DNA from: an uncultured Porphyromonadaceae bacterium
Lineage (GTDB): Bacteria; Bacteroidota; Bacteroidia; Bacteroidales; Muribaculaceae
Length of the DNA: 6,989 bases
Direction: 5' to 3'
NCBI GenBank assembly: GCA_947166165.1
Contig: CAMVDK010000166.1
Coordinates: forward strand, 1-6,989
The notes under the pieces were generated by a model. The model ran no database searches. It had not been told where the DNA came from and saw only the letters and a program-made list of their open reading frames with translations. Positions 1 to 6,691 of the stretch are shown one piece after another (the first letter of the stretch is position 1; each line of letters begins with the position of its first letter). Both the position numbers and the translations under genes were made by a program.

Positions 1-23
1 ACTTATTACTTTAAAATGCTTTA

Positions 24-55
24 CAAAAGTACAGTTTTCATCCTCACCGACCAAA
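24..55 (-). promoter_or_regulatory. Leftward Bacteroidetes-type promoter for a gene beyond the left edge
   Basis: Read on the minus strand, TTTG (positions 55-52) is followed by a 20-base spacer and then TACTTTTG (31-24). This matches the Bacteroidetes primary-sigma consensus, TTTG at -33 and TAnnTTTG at -7, in both sequence and spacing. Transcription would start at about position 18 and leave the window to the left. No ATG lies on the minus strand between there and position 1, so the driven gene must begin outside the window. The motifs are seen directly; promoter activity is inferred. Confidence 0.5.
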
Positions 56-73
56 CCTTGACCAAAGAAAATG

Positions 74-103
74 GCCGTTTTTCAACAAACAGGCATTTTT
101 TTT
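74..103 (+). terminator. Weak terminator-like hairpin with T-run
   Basis: GCCGTTT (74-80) can pair with AAACAGGC (87-94) through seven base pairs with one bulged A, around a six-base loop. Eight T's follow at 96-103. The layout resembles an intrinsic terminator reading rightward, but the stem is short and no rightward gene is visible before it. It may insulate the dipeptidase gene from upstream transcription, or be a chance structure in AT-rich DNA. Confidence 0.25.
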
Positions 104-163
104 CAGCGAAATCCCACATATTGGCCCGAAAAATTTATTTTTTGCATCAAAAAGTCATTTTCC

Positions 164-185
164 GCGAAGTTAAGATTAACTTTGC
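164..185. repeat. 22-bp inverted repeat overlapping the -7 element
   Basis: GCGAAGTTAA (164-173) and TTAACTTTGC (176-185) form an inverted repeat with a two-base spacer and nine of ten arm positions matching; the inner seven are perfect. The right arm covers the candidate -7 box TAACTTTG. A dyad of this size sitting on a promoter is the usual form of an operator for a dimeric DNA-binding protein. It lies upstream of the predicted start point, so it would act as DNA rather than as an RNA hairpin. The symmetry is seen directly; the operator role is inference, and the regulator is unknown. Confidence 0.4.
177..184 (+). promoter_or_regulatory. Candidate -7 element for the dipeptidase-maf unit
   Basis: TAACTTTG matches the Bacteroidetes -7 consensus TAnnTTTG exactly and ends 32 bases before the dipeptidase ATG at 217. 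This implies a start point near 190 and a short AT-rich leader. No clear TTTG is found 19-21 bases upstream; the nearest T-rich match (158-161) is too close. The promoter may therefore be weak or depend on an activator. It is overlapped by the inverted repeat at 164-185. No Shine-Dalgarno sequence precedes the ATG, which follows an A-rich stretch, as is usual in this phylum. Confidence 0.42.
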
Positions 186-216
186 ATACGATTTACAGAC
201 TTCACACCTTTAGAAA

Positions 217-1842
217 ATGACCAAAAAGGATATCCGACAGTTGGGCCTCAGCGCCCTGCTACTTACGCTGGTCCCGGCATGGGGCCAGCCCCCCGCCGCC
301 AACATCCAGAGCGAAGGCCATCCGCGCCTGTCCTGCACCAGCATCATGGTGGGCCGGCAGGCGTCGGAAGACGGCTCGGTGATGACCTCCCACACCTGCG
401 ACTCATGGTACCGCACGTGGATGCAAATCGTTCCCGCCCGCGACCACAAGAAGGGCGCCACCACCGCCATCTACGAAGGACGCATGCACACCGAGAGCGC
501 CCAGGACAGCACAAAAGTGCGCTGCCGCGGCACCATTCCCCAAGCCAGCCACACCTACCGCTATCTGGACACCGCCTACCCCTGCCTGAACGAGAAACAG
601 CTGGGCATCGGCGAGACCACCATCGGCGGACGCGACACCCTGCGCAACAAGGAGGGGCTCTTCTTCATCGAGGAACTGCAACGTGTGGCTCTGGAACGCT
701 GCACGACGGCACGCGAAGCCATCCGGCTGATGGGACAGCTGGCCAAGGAATACGGCTACGGCGACAGCGGTGAATGCCTGACCGTGGCCGACCCCAATGA
801 AGTGTGGATATTTGAAATCTTCGGCGAAGGCCCGAAGAAGAAAGGGGCCGTGTGGGCTGCCGTGCGCATTCCCGACGACGAGGTGTCGGTGTCGGCCAAC
901 ATCTGCCGCATCGGTGAACTGCATCTGGACGACACGGACCACTACATGGCCTCGGACAACGTGTTCGACGTTGCCAAGCGGCTGAAACTCTGGGACGGCA
1001 AGGAGCCCTTCTGCTTCTGGAAAGCCTACAGCGGCGGCAACTATTTCGGCGAAAAGAAAAACTACAGCGTTCGCGAGCACTTCATCCTCGATGCCCTGGC
1101 TCCCTCGCTCCATCTGAGCGACACGGTAGAAAACCTGCCGCTGAGCGTGCGACCCGATGAAAAGGTGAGTGTGGAACGCGTGATGCAACTCCTCGGCAGC
1201 TACTACGAAGGCACGGCGAAGAACCTGAGCGGACGCCACAAACTGCCGGGCAAGAAAAATCAGGACGGCAGCGTGGCCGACAGCACCGTATCGCCCGTGT
1301 CGAACCCCTGGATGCGCCCCGACGAAATCAACATGTACTACGCCATGGGCGACTCGGCGATGAAGAACATCCGCACTGTGAGCGTACCCTGGTGTGCCTA
1401 CAGCACCGTGATTCAGTGCCGCTCCTGGCTGCCCGACGCCGTGGGCGGCGTGGTGTGGATGGCGCTCGACAATCCCGGCGAGAGTCCGCGTTTCCCCATC
1501 TTTGCCGGCACCACCGAGCTGCCGCCCATGCTGCAGGTGTGCGGCCAGCACGTCGACCGCGACGACGCCGCACTGTGGCACTACCGCAAGGCCAACCGCC
1601 TGGCCACCGTGCGCTGGGGCACCCACCGCAAGACCATCGAAGCCGCGCGCGACTACTTCATCGCCAAAGGCCAGCGCGAGCTGCCGTGGGTGGAGGACAT
1701 CTGGCTCAAACTCAACGCCACCGACCCCGATGCCGCACAGCAGATGCTCAACGGCTACACGGCCGACTTCTTCGGCGCCACCATCGTGCGCTGGGACGCC
1801 ATCGCGCGCCAGCTCTGGAGGCAGACGTGGACCGGATTCTGA
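217..1842 (+). CDS. Secreted C69-family (U34) dipeptidase
   Basis: This 541-residue protein is a predicted exported dipeptidase of peptidase family C69, a group of Ntn-hydrolases related to lactobacillar PepD. It begins with a signal peptide: basic residues at 3, 4 and 7, a hydrophobic core at about 9-19, and likely cleavage after AWG (21-23). The family signature follows, SCTSIMVG at 39-46 and SEDGS at 50-54. Cys40 is the expected nucleophile, exposed by autoproteolysis after removal of the short segment 24-39. NEKQLGIGETT (125-135) is a second conserved family block. Length fits the family. The product would cleave dipeptides or other short peptides in the periplasm or outside the cell, consistent with amino-acid scavenging; exact specificity cannot be read from sequence. 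The ATG at 217 is chosen because it gives a complete signal peptide and follows the promoter-like region. maf follows after 26 bases and may be co-transcribed. A long open frame on the opposite strand is a composition artefact. Confidence 0.93.
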   Translation: MTKKDIRQLGLSALLLTLVPAWGQPPAANIQSEGHPRLSCTSIMVGRQASEDGSVMTSHTCDSWYRTWMQIVPARDHKKGATTAIYEGRMHTESAQDSTKVRCRGTIPQASHTYRYLDTAYPCLNEKQLGIGETTIGGRDTLRNKEGLFFIEELQRVALERCTTAREAIRLMGQLAKEYGYGDSGECLTVADPNEVWIFEIFGEGPKKKGAVWAAVRIPDDEVSVSANICRIGELHLDDTDHYMASDNVFDVAKRLKLWDGKEPFCFWKAYSGGNYFGEKKNYSVREHFILDALAPSLHLSDTVENLPLSVRPDEKVSVERVMQLLGSYYEGTAKNLSGRHKLPGKKNQDGSVADSTVSPVSNPWMRPDEINMYYAMGDSAMKNIRTVSVPWCAYSTVIQCRSWLPDAVGGVVWMALDNPGESPRFPIFAGTTELPPMLQVCGQHVDRDDAALWHYRKANRLATVRWGTHRKTIEAARDYFIAKGQRELPWVEDIWLKLNATDPDAAQQMLNGYTADFFGATIVRWDAIARQLWRQTWTGF

Positions 1843-1868
1843 TTTTGACCCAAGCAACGATAATCCCC

Positions 1869-2444
1869 ATGTTAGACAATCTGAAAAAATACGACGTGGT
1901 GCTGGCGAGCAACTCGCCCCGGCGCCGCGAACTGCTCAGTGCCCTGGGCGTGGACTACCGCGTGGAGCTCATCGAGGGCATCGACGAGACGCCGCCGGCC
2001 CGCCTGGCGGCCCACGGCGTGGCCGAGTATCTGTCGAGGCTGAAGGCGCAGGCCTATGCGCTCAAGCCCGACGAGCTGCTCATCACGGCCGACACGGTGG
2101 TGATTCTCGACGATGAGCTGATGGGCAAGCCGGCCAATGACGCACATGCCAAGGCAATGCTGCGCCGCCTGAACGGGCGCACCCACAGCGTGGTGACAGG
2201 CGTGACAGTGACCACTGCCCACGGCGTGCAGTCGTTCAGCGACGAGGCACTGGTCACCTTCGACCAGCTCAGCGACGACGAAATCGACTACTATGTGGAG
2301 CGTTATCGCCCGCTCGACAAGGCGGGTGCCTACGGCATTCAGGAGTGGATAGGCTACATCGGCGTGAAGGAGATGCGAGGCAGCTTCTACACGGTGATGG
2401 GTCTGCCCGTTCAGCGGCTCTACAGCTTGCTCAAGACGTTGTGA
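1869..2444 (+). CDS. maf: Maf-family nucleoside triphosphate pyrophosphatase (dTTP/UTP type)
   Basis: This 191-residue protein belongs to the Maf family, cytoplasmic pyrophosphatases that hydrolyse non-canonical and some canonical NTPs to the monophosphate and pyrophosphate. The family was first linked to septum inhibition. Visible motifs are ASNSPRRRELL (13-23), the nucleotide-binding loop near the N terminus; R57 and K59; TADTVV (73-78) with the expected catalytic Asp75; GKP (86-88); and DKAGAYGIQ (150-158). The GAYGIQ form, with Gln158, is typical of the YhdE-like dTTP/UTP subgroup rather than the YceF-like m7GTP subgroup; this assignment is from family knowledge. The frame is open upstream of 1869 with no stop, so the start is chosen because it places the SxSPRR motif about 13 residues from the N terminus, as in the family. 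No Shine-Dalgarno sequence is present. The 3' end overlaps the convergent ATP-grasp gene by 14 bases. Confidence 0.94.
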   Translation: MLDNLKKYDVVLASNSPRRRELLSALGVDYRVELIEGIDETPPARLAAHGVAEYLSRLKAQAYALKPDELLITADTVVILDDELMGKPANDAHAKAMLRRLNGRTHSVVTGVTVTTAHGVQSFSDEALVTFDQLSDDEIDYYVERYRPLDKAGAYGIQEWIGYIGVKEMRGSFYTVMGLPVQRLYSLLKTL

Positions 2445-3522
2445 CCACCGCCGCGAAGCGTGTGACGCCGTCCTGCATGGGCGTGAGCGGATGGTCGGCG
2501 GCGGTGAGCTGTGCCACGGGCTTGATGGCAAACCGACCCGCCATGCCATGCCGGCGGCCGAGGGCTGCCGTGACGTGACCCATGGTGTGGCGCAGGTTCA
2601 TTTCCACACAAGGATTGATGCCCTCCGAGCCGTCGGGCAGGCGGTAGAGCAGCATGTCGATGCCCAGCGGGCCGATGTAGTGCGGTGCCACGATGCGCTC
2701 GATGGATTGCAGCACGGCGCGCTCCACCACGTCGAAGCCGGGATAGCGCGCGGCGATGCGCCGGCGCAGTTCGCCGGGCGAAGCCACCAGTCCGCTGGCA
2801 TACTGCGAGTGGGCGTCGCTCTCGAACACCGAGTAGCCCACAACCGTGGCCAGGCCATGGGCGCAATCCACCTCGAGGGCGAAGTCGAGCGTGCGCTCGA
2901 GAGCGGCCTCGCACAGCAGGCTGCCCTGTCGGCGCAGCGAGCCGGCGGCGCGTTGCACAAAGTCGCGCTCGCCGGGGTCGCGGGCACGCAGAATGCCGTG
3001 TCCGCTCCCGCTCCAAGGCTCTTTGACGTAGCAGCCCGGGTGCCGGGCCGCAAAGGCCTGCACCTGCTCGAGCGTGGTGAGCTGCACCGGGGCGGGGCAG
3101 AGCCGGCGGCCGAGCAGCGAGGTCACTTCGTGGTGGATGGCTATGGTGGTGCGCCGGTGGGCAAGCGTGCGCCAGCGCTCAATCTGTTCGGGTGTGGGAA
3201 GCAGTGCCGCCGGCGCTCCCCAGTGCAGCAGCCGCCAGCGCATGGCGGGACTCCAGCCCCACGGCGAGAAACGGGTGCCGGGAGGCACAAGGGGCAGTTG
3301 GTCGCGGCCTATCAGCCTTACCATCAGTTGCCTGCTGTCGACCCAGTGCTGCATCTGCTCGGGCGAGTCGCAAAGCACCAGGCTGCCCGGCTCGGCGAGC
3401 CAGCAGGGCAGCAGTTGCAGGTCGTGCCTCAACTGCTCGGCGCGGGGCGTGGCGGTGTAGTGCGGGCCGCCGTTGGCCAGCGCAAGGTCGTTGTCGGGGT
3501 TGAAGCAGTGCAGCGCGGTCAT
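2431..3522 (-). CDS. Uncharacterised ATP-grasp-like protein
   Basis: This 363-residue protein has no recognised specific function. Its C-terminal half carries features of an ATP-grasp ligase: VKEPWSGSGHGI (166-177), where Lys167 and the glycine-rich loop would hold the ATP phosphates; an acidic CEAALERTLDFALE stretch (204-217); GPLGIDMLLY (284-293) with Asp289; and VEMNLRHTMGH (306-316), where Glu307 and Asn309 would bind magnesium and Arg311 would contact substrate. The N-terminal part starts with FNPDNDLALANG (7-18), which resembles a family of unnamed Bacteroidetes proteins and probably forms the substrate side. No signal peptide or membrane segment is visible, so it should be cytoplasmic. 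ATP-grasp enzymes join a carboxylate to an amine or thiol through an acylphosphate; the substrate here is unknown. It starts six bases after the radA stop and is probably the last gene of that unit. It is very GC-rich: a sampled 60-base stretch at 3061-3120 is about 77% GC. The last 14 bases overlap maf on the other strand. Confidence 0.85.
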   Translation of the reverse strand: MTALHCFNPDNDLALANGGPHYTATPRAEQLRHDLQLLPCWLAEPGSLVLCDSPEQMQHWVDSRQLMVRLIGRDQLPLVPPGTRFSPWGWSPAMRWRLLHWGAPAALLPTPEQIERWRTLAHRRTTIAIHHEVTSLLGRRLCPAPVQLTTLEQVQAFAARHPGCYVKEPWSGSGHGILRARDPGERDFVQRAAGSLRRQGSLLCEAALERTLDFALEVDCAHGLATVVGYSVFESDAHSQYASGLVASPGELRRRIAARYPGFDVVERAVLQSIERIVAPHYIGPLGIDMLLYRLPDGSEGINPCVEMNLRHTMGHVTAALGRRHGMAGRFAIKPVAQLTAADHPLTPMQDGVTRFAAVVTTS

Positions 3523-3528
3523 GAAGGG

Positions 3529-4905
3529 TCAGCCAAACAGGTGGCGGAAGGCTTCTTCGACGCGTGCCACCTCGATGAGTTTGATGGCCATCTGGCCGGT
3601 ACGCACGCCCTTGAGGTTGCCCTTGGGCACCACGATGGACTCGAAGCCGAGCTTGGCGGCCTCGCCGATGCGCTGCTCGATGCGCGTCACGGAGCGTATT
3701 TCGCCCGAAAGGCCCACCTCGCCGGTGAAGCAGATGCCCTTGGCCAGCGGCATGTCGACATTGCTCGACAGGATGGCGCAAATCACCGCCAAGTCCATGG
3801 CGGGGTCGCTCACGCGCAGGCCACCAGCGATGTTTAGAAACACATCCTTTTGAGCCAGTTTGAATCCCACCCGCTTCTCGAGCACGGCCAGCAGCATGTT
3901 CATGCGTCGCTGGTCGAAGCCCGTCACCGAGCGCTGCGCGGTGCCGTAGGCCGCGGTGCTCACCAGTGCCTGCACCTCGATGAGGAACGGCCGCGCGCCG
4001 TCCATCGTCACGCCAATGGCGGTGCCCGACAGCGGCTCGTCGCTTTGCGAGAGCAGCATCTCGCTGGGGTTGGTCACCTCGCGCAGGCCGTCCTCTTTCA
4101 TCTCGTAGATGCCTATCTCGCTCGTGTTGCCAAAGCGGTTCTTGATTGACCGCAGAATGCGGTACATGTACTGGCGGTCGCCCTCGAATTGCAACACCGC
4201 GTCGACGATGTGCTCGAGCACCTTGGGGCCGGCGATGCTGCCCTCCTTGTTGATGTGTCCCACGAGCACGACGGGGGTCAGCGTCTGCTTGGCATAGCGC
4301 AGCAATGCCGCCGCACACTCGCGCACTTGGCTCACACTGCCGGCGGCACTCTCGAGGGCATCGCTGGCAATGGTCTGGATGGAGTCGACGATGATGAGTC
4401 CCGGCGGCTCCGACTGGATGCTGGCAAAGATGTTCTCGAGGGCGGTCTCGCACAGCAGGTAGCACTCGCAGTCCATGCGTCCACGGGCAATGCGGTCGGC
4501 GCGCATGCGCAGCTGCTGCGGGCTCTCCTCGCCACTGACGTAGAGCACGCGTCGGTTGCGGATGCGAAGCACGTTCTGCAGCACCAGCGTGCTCTTGCCT
4601 ATGCCGGGCTCGCCGCCGATGAGCACGATGCTGCCAGGCACCAGACCGCCGCCCAGCACACGGTTGAGCTCTCCGCTGGGCAGCTTGATGCGCGGCAGGT
4701 CTTCGGCTTTGACATCAGCAATTTTTATGGGCGTCACGGGCTCGTGGCTGCTACCGGTTGTCAGGCGACCTTTACTGGTCTTGGGTGCCACAGGTTCTTC
4801 GATGAATGTGTTCCACTCGCCACACTGCGGGCAGCGACCCACCCACTTGGGCGACTCAGCACCGCAATTCTTGCAGAAAAAAGTCGTTTTGGTAGTTTTT
4901 GCCAT
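3529..4905 (-). CDS. radA: DNA repair protein RadA
   Basis: RadA (458 residues here, the usual length) is a RecA-like, DnaB-type helicase that promotes branch migration of recombination intermediates in DNA repair. The order of domains is complete. A C4 zinc finger has Cys11, Cys14, Cys25 and Cys28 (CKNCG and CPQCGEW). The ATPase core has Walker A GEPGIGKST (98-106), GEE (125-127) and Walker B LIIVD (170-174). The diagnostic RadA motif KNRFG is at 255-259. A Lon-protease-like C-terminal domain spans about 290-458. The segment GHINKEGSIAGP (216-227) has Asn in place of the Thr common elsewhere, a minor variant. An in-frame ATG at 4947 would add 14 residues and run back over the end of the previous gene. 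The ATG at 4905 is preferred because RadA proteins begin MAKxK just before the zinc finger, and it leaves a 17-base gap. No Shine-Dalgarno sequence is seen. The gene is likely co-transcribed with its neighbours. Confidence 0.97.
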   Translation of the reverse strand: MAKTTKTTFFCKNCGAESPKWVGRCPQCGEWNTFIEEPVAPKTSKGRLTTGSSHEPVTPIKIADVKAEDLPRIKLPSGELNRVLGGGLVPGSIVLIGGEPGIGKSTLVLQNVLRIRNRRVLYVSGEESPQQLRMRADRIARGRMDCECYLLCETALENIFASIQSEPPGLIIVDSIQTIASDALESAAGSVSQVRECAAALLRYAKQTLTPVVLVGHINKEGSIAGPKVLEHIVDAVLQFEGDRQYMYRILRSIKNRFGNTSEIGIYEMKEDGLREVTNPSEMLLSQSDEPLSGTAIGVTMDGARPFLIEVQALVSTAAYGTAQRSVTGFDQRRMNMLLAVLEKRVGFKLAQKDVFLNIAGGLRVSDPAMDLAVICAILSSNVDMPLAKGICFTGEVGLSGEIRSVTRIEQRIGEAAKLGFESIVVPKGNLKGVRTGQMAIKLIEVARVEEAFRHLFG

Positions 4906-4922
4906 AGGTTGGTCTCGGTGAG

Positions 4923-5912
4923 TTATTTCAGAGCTTCTTTCCACCATTGACGGGCTTTTTTGTCGGAGAGCCGCTTGGCAGACTGCTTCAGTATTTGATG
5001 AAACGAAGGATGTTTATCAGAACTTGAGATGTAGTTGGCGAGACGGTTGTAATCTCCACCATACAAAACCGCCAATGCATCGACGTAGGGTCCGCTGCCA
5101 TAATGCAGGTAGAACCACACCATCTTCCGTCCGTCGCCCTGAGCAAGCATTGGCGCAATATTGTCGGTGTAGTAACTGGCACCCCAAAATTCACTATCGG
5201 GCACACCTGTCATGCCCAAACGCAGGTTGAGGTAAGCACCGAGTTCAATCCATTCTTCCATAGCTGCTGATGAGTTTGAAATGGGGCTGTAGAGGAGGCT
5301 CATCACCCTCAGCGACGTGGTGTTGAGGCTGGGCTTCACTTGACGTCTTGATGTTGGCGGTAGTTCCTGGCCATCAGTATCAAGTTCGCCTTCGATTTGG
5401 TAGTTTTCACACACTACGGGTAGTTGCTCAAAAGTGCCATCGGCATGGACAGCATATCGACACGTCACTGTGCAGCTATGGCAGATATAGCTGTTGCTCA
5501 GAGGTTTCATTTTCATGTCGTAACGACGTGTCACCATCACGCTGTCAGCGGAGACTACGCATTTGGCGTCGCCTTGAGGAACAAACCATACGTACTCGTT
5601 GTTCGTTTCGGCGCGCAACTGCTTCACATCGCCATCGGTGGCCACGAGCATGCCATCGACAAGTCGTCCTGTCGCATCATAGCAGGCCACATAGGTCTGC
5701 TTTCCCTTGTTCATCACTTCAATGGACTTCAACGTGATTCCATTTGGAAGGCCTGTATTGTAAGTCACGCAGACTCGAGCTTCGTTGAGCGCGGCGCGGT
5801 CTCCCATGACAATGTTGTCGAGCAGGGTGTGTGCCTGCTTGGCGCCGACTACTTGGCAATGGGTCACGACGACGGAGAGTAGCACGATAGCAAAAGCAGT
5901 TAGGCGTTTCAT
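4923..5912 (-). CDS. Exported protein of unknown function
   Basis: I do not recognise this 329-residue protein. The N terminus is a clear signal peptide: K2 and R3, a hydrophobic stretch at about 4-17, and a plausible signal peptidase I site after VGA (22-24). Cys19 lies in VTHC, a poor lipobox, so a lipoprotein is less likely. The mature part has seven cysteines (47, 76, 117, 143, 146, 150 and 167), including CHSCTVTC at 143-150, all in the N-terminal half; disulfides or metal binding are possible. The C-terminal third, from about residue 220, is rich in aromatic residues (WFYLHYGSGPY, QWWKEALK) and has no cysteine. No transmembrane segment follows the signal. The gene overlaps the methyltransferase stop by four bases (ATGA) and has a strong Shine-Dalgarno sequence. 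Sampled 60-base stretches are about 47-50% GC, lower than the flanking genes (63-77% in sampled stretches), hinting at a different history or looser constraint. Location is the periplasm or cell surface; function is unknown. Confidence 0.85.
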   Translation of the reverse strand: MKRLTAFAIVLLSVVVTHCQVVGAKQAHTLLDNIVMGDRAALNEARVCVTYNTGLPNGITLKSIEVMNKGKQTYVACYDATGRLVDGMLVATDGDVKQLRAETNNEYVWFVPQGDAKCVVSADSVMVTRRYDMKMKPLSNSYICHSCTVTCRYAVHADGTFEQLPVVCENYQIEGELDTDGQELPPTSRRQVKPSLNTTSLRVMSLLYSPISNSSAAMEEWIELGAYLNLRLGMTGVPDSEFWGASYYTDNIAPMLAQGDGRKMVWFYLHYGSGPYVDALAVLYGGDYNRLANYISSSDKHPSFHQILKQSAKRLSDKKARQWWKEALK

Positions 5913-6679
5913 TTTGAGCCTCCTTTTAGTTGATTGCGCATCAGTTCGCTGATGGTGATAGCGGCAGCGATACCCACGTTCAGCGATTCGCTTCCTGAAG
6001 CCTTGGCGCTGGGTATAAGCAAACGTTGGGTGCAGAGTTGCCGCACTTTGGCTCCGATACCCTTGCCCTCGTTGCCGAACACCACGAATCCGCGAGGCTC
6101 AAGTGATTGAGCGTAGATGTTCTCGCCGTCGAGGAAGGTGCCCAGCACGGGCAGGTAGCTGAAGTCGGCCAGCAGCGCCTCCAAATCGGTGTAATGCACC
6201 TTGACGCGCGAGATGGCGCCCATGGTGGCTTGCACCACCTTGTGGTTGTAAACATCGACGGTGGTCGGATTGGCAAAGATGTTGCGGATGCCATACCAGT
6301 CGGCTAGCCTCATGATGGTGCCCAGATTGCCAGGGTCCTGGATGTTGTCGAGCACGATGTTCAGGTGGCCGCGCACTTCCTCGTCGGTGTAGGAGCGCTG
6401 CGGTATCTTGTACACGGCAATCACGTCGCTGGGCGTGTCGAACTGCGACATTCGGGCCATCTGCCCCTTAGGGGTGATGACCACCTTGTCGTAATGCTCG
6501 GCAGTCCCCAGTTGGTCGTACCAGGCGCGCGTGGCGATGAGCCATTGGCATTCAAAGGCATTCCAGGTGTCGCGCACGCATTTCGTGCCTTCGGCCACAA
6601 AGAGGCCTTCGCTGTCGCGGCCACGCTTAGCGGCCAGCGAGCGCACTGTCTTGATGATTACGTTGTTGATGTCGATCAT
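5909..6679 (-). CDS. TrmH/SpoU-family RNA methyltransferase
   Basis: This 256-residue protein is a SPOUT-class, SAM-dependent methyltransferase that probably 2'-O-methylates a ribose in rRNA or tRNA. The N-terminal part (about 1-95, with EGLFVAEGTK at 24-33) is the RNA-binding domain typical of the rRNA branch of the family. The three SpoU motifs are all present: motif 1 at 107-131 (LDNIQDPGNLGTIMR, with Asn118 and Arg124), motif 2 at 201-208 (FGNEGKGI) and motif 3 at 222-241 (IP then ESLNVGIAAAI), which form the trefoil knot that binds SAM. The target nucleotide cannot be told from sequence, so no gene symbol is given. The start at 6679 gives the usual family N terminus. It lies 12 bases after the upstream gene's stop, and its own stop overlaps the next gene's ATG (ATGA, 5909-5912), so translation of the two is probably coupled. 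Confidence 0.94.
   Translation of the reverse strand: MIDINNVIIKTVRSLAAKRGRDSEGLFVAEGTKCVRDTWNAFECQWLIATRAWYDQLGTAEHYDKVVITPKGQMARMSQFDTPSDVIAVYKIPQRSYTDEEVRGHLNIVLDNIQDPGNLGTIMRLADWYGIRNIFANPTTVDVYNHKVVQATMGAISRVKVHYTDLEALLADFSYLPVLGTFLDGENIYAQSLEPRGFVVFGNEGKGIGAKVRQLCTQRLLIPSAKASGSESLNVGIAAAITISELMRNQLKGGSK
5919..5925 (-). promoter_or_regulatory. Strong Shine-Dalgarno site for the exported-protein gene
   Basis: On the minus strand AAGGAGG sits six bases before the ATG at 5912, inside the last codons of the methyltransferase gene (KGGSK then stop). It is a full anti-Shine-Dalgarno match at good spacing. None of the other five gene starts visible here has one, as expected for Bacteroidetes, where initiation usually ignores this motif. 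Because the bases also encode Lys-Gly-Gly, chance cannot be excluded. Confidence 0.45.
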
Positions 6680-6691
6680 TGTCAGTCGGAT

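Noticed and set aside
129..142. AAAAAT-TT-ATTTTT palindrome
   Set aside because: It is a simple A/T run with little information, expected in a leader of this composition.
141..187. TTTGCAT direct repeat at 141-147 and 181-187
   Set aside because: Seven bases in AT-rich sequence are easily repeated by chance, and the second copy is partly explained by the -7 box.
16..213. 65-codon rightward open frame before the dipeptidase gene
   Set aside because: It runs through both promoter elements and the hairpin, has no ribosome-binding signal, and lies in very AT-rich DNA; it is most likely non-coding.
403..1857. 484-codon open frame antisense to the dipeptidase gene
   Set aside because: It mirrors a gene with strong motifs and has a low-complexity, Ala/Gly/Val/His-rich product, typical of the reverse strand of GC-rich genes.
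2491..3837. 448-codon rightward open frame across the ATP-grasp and radA genes
   Set aside because: It lies opposite two well-supported genes and shows no motif; it is a GC-driven shadow.
3179..4465. 428-codon leftward open frame in another frame over radA and the ATP-grasp gene
   Set aside because: The product is Arg/Ala/His-rich without motifs, and RadA is certain in its own frame.
4906..4947. Longer radA start 14 codons upstream
   Set aside because: It would overlap the preceding gene, and the added residues are absent from the usual RadA N terminus.
4189..4950. 253-codon rightward open frame opposite the N-terminal half of radA
   Set aside because: It is the reverse complement of conserved RadA codons, with no independent support.
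5847..5912. Lipoprotein signal (Cys19) in the exported protein
   Set aside because: VTHC lacks the small residue before Cys and the Leu of a normal lipobox, and a better signal peptidase I site follows.
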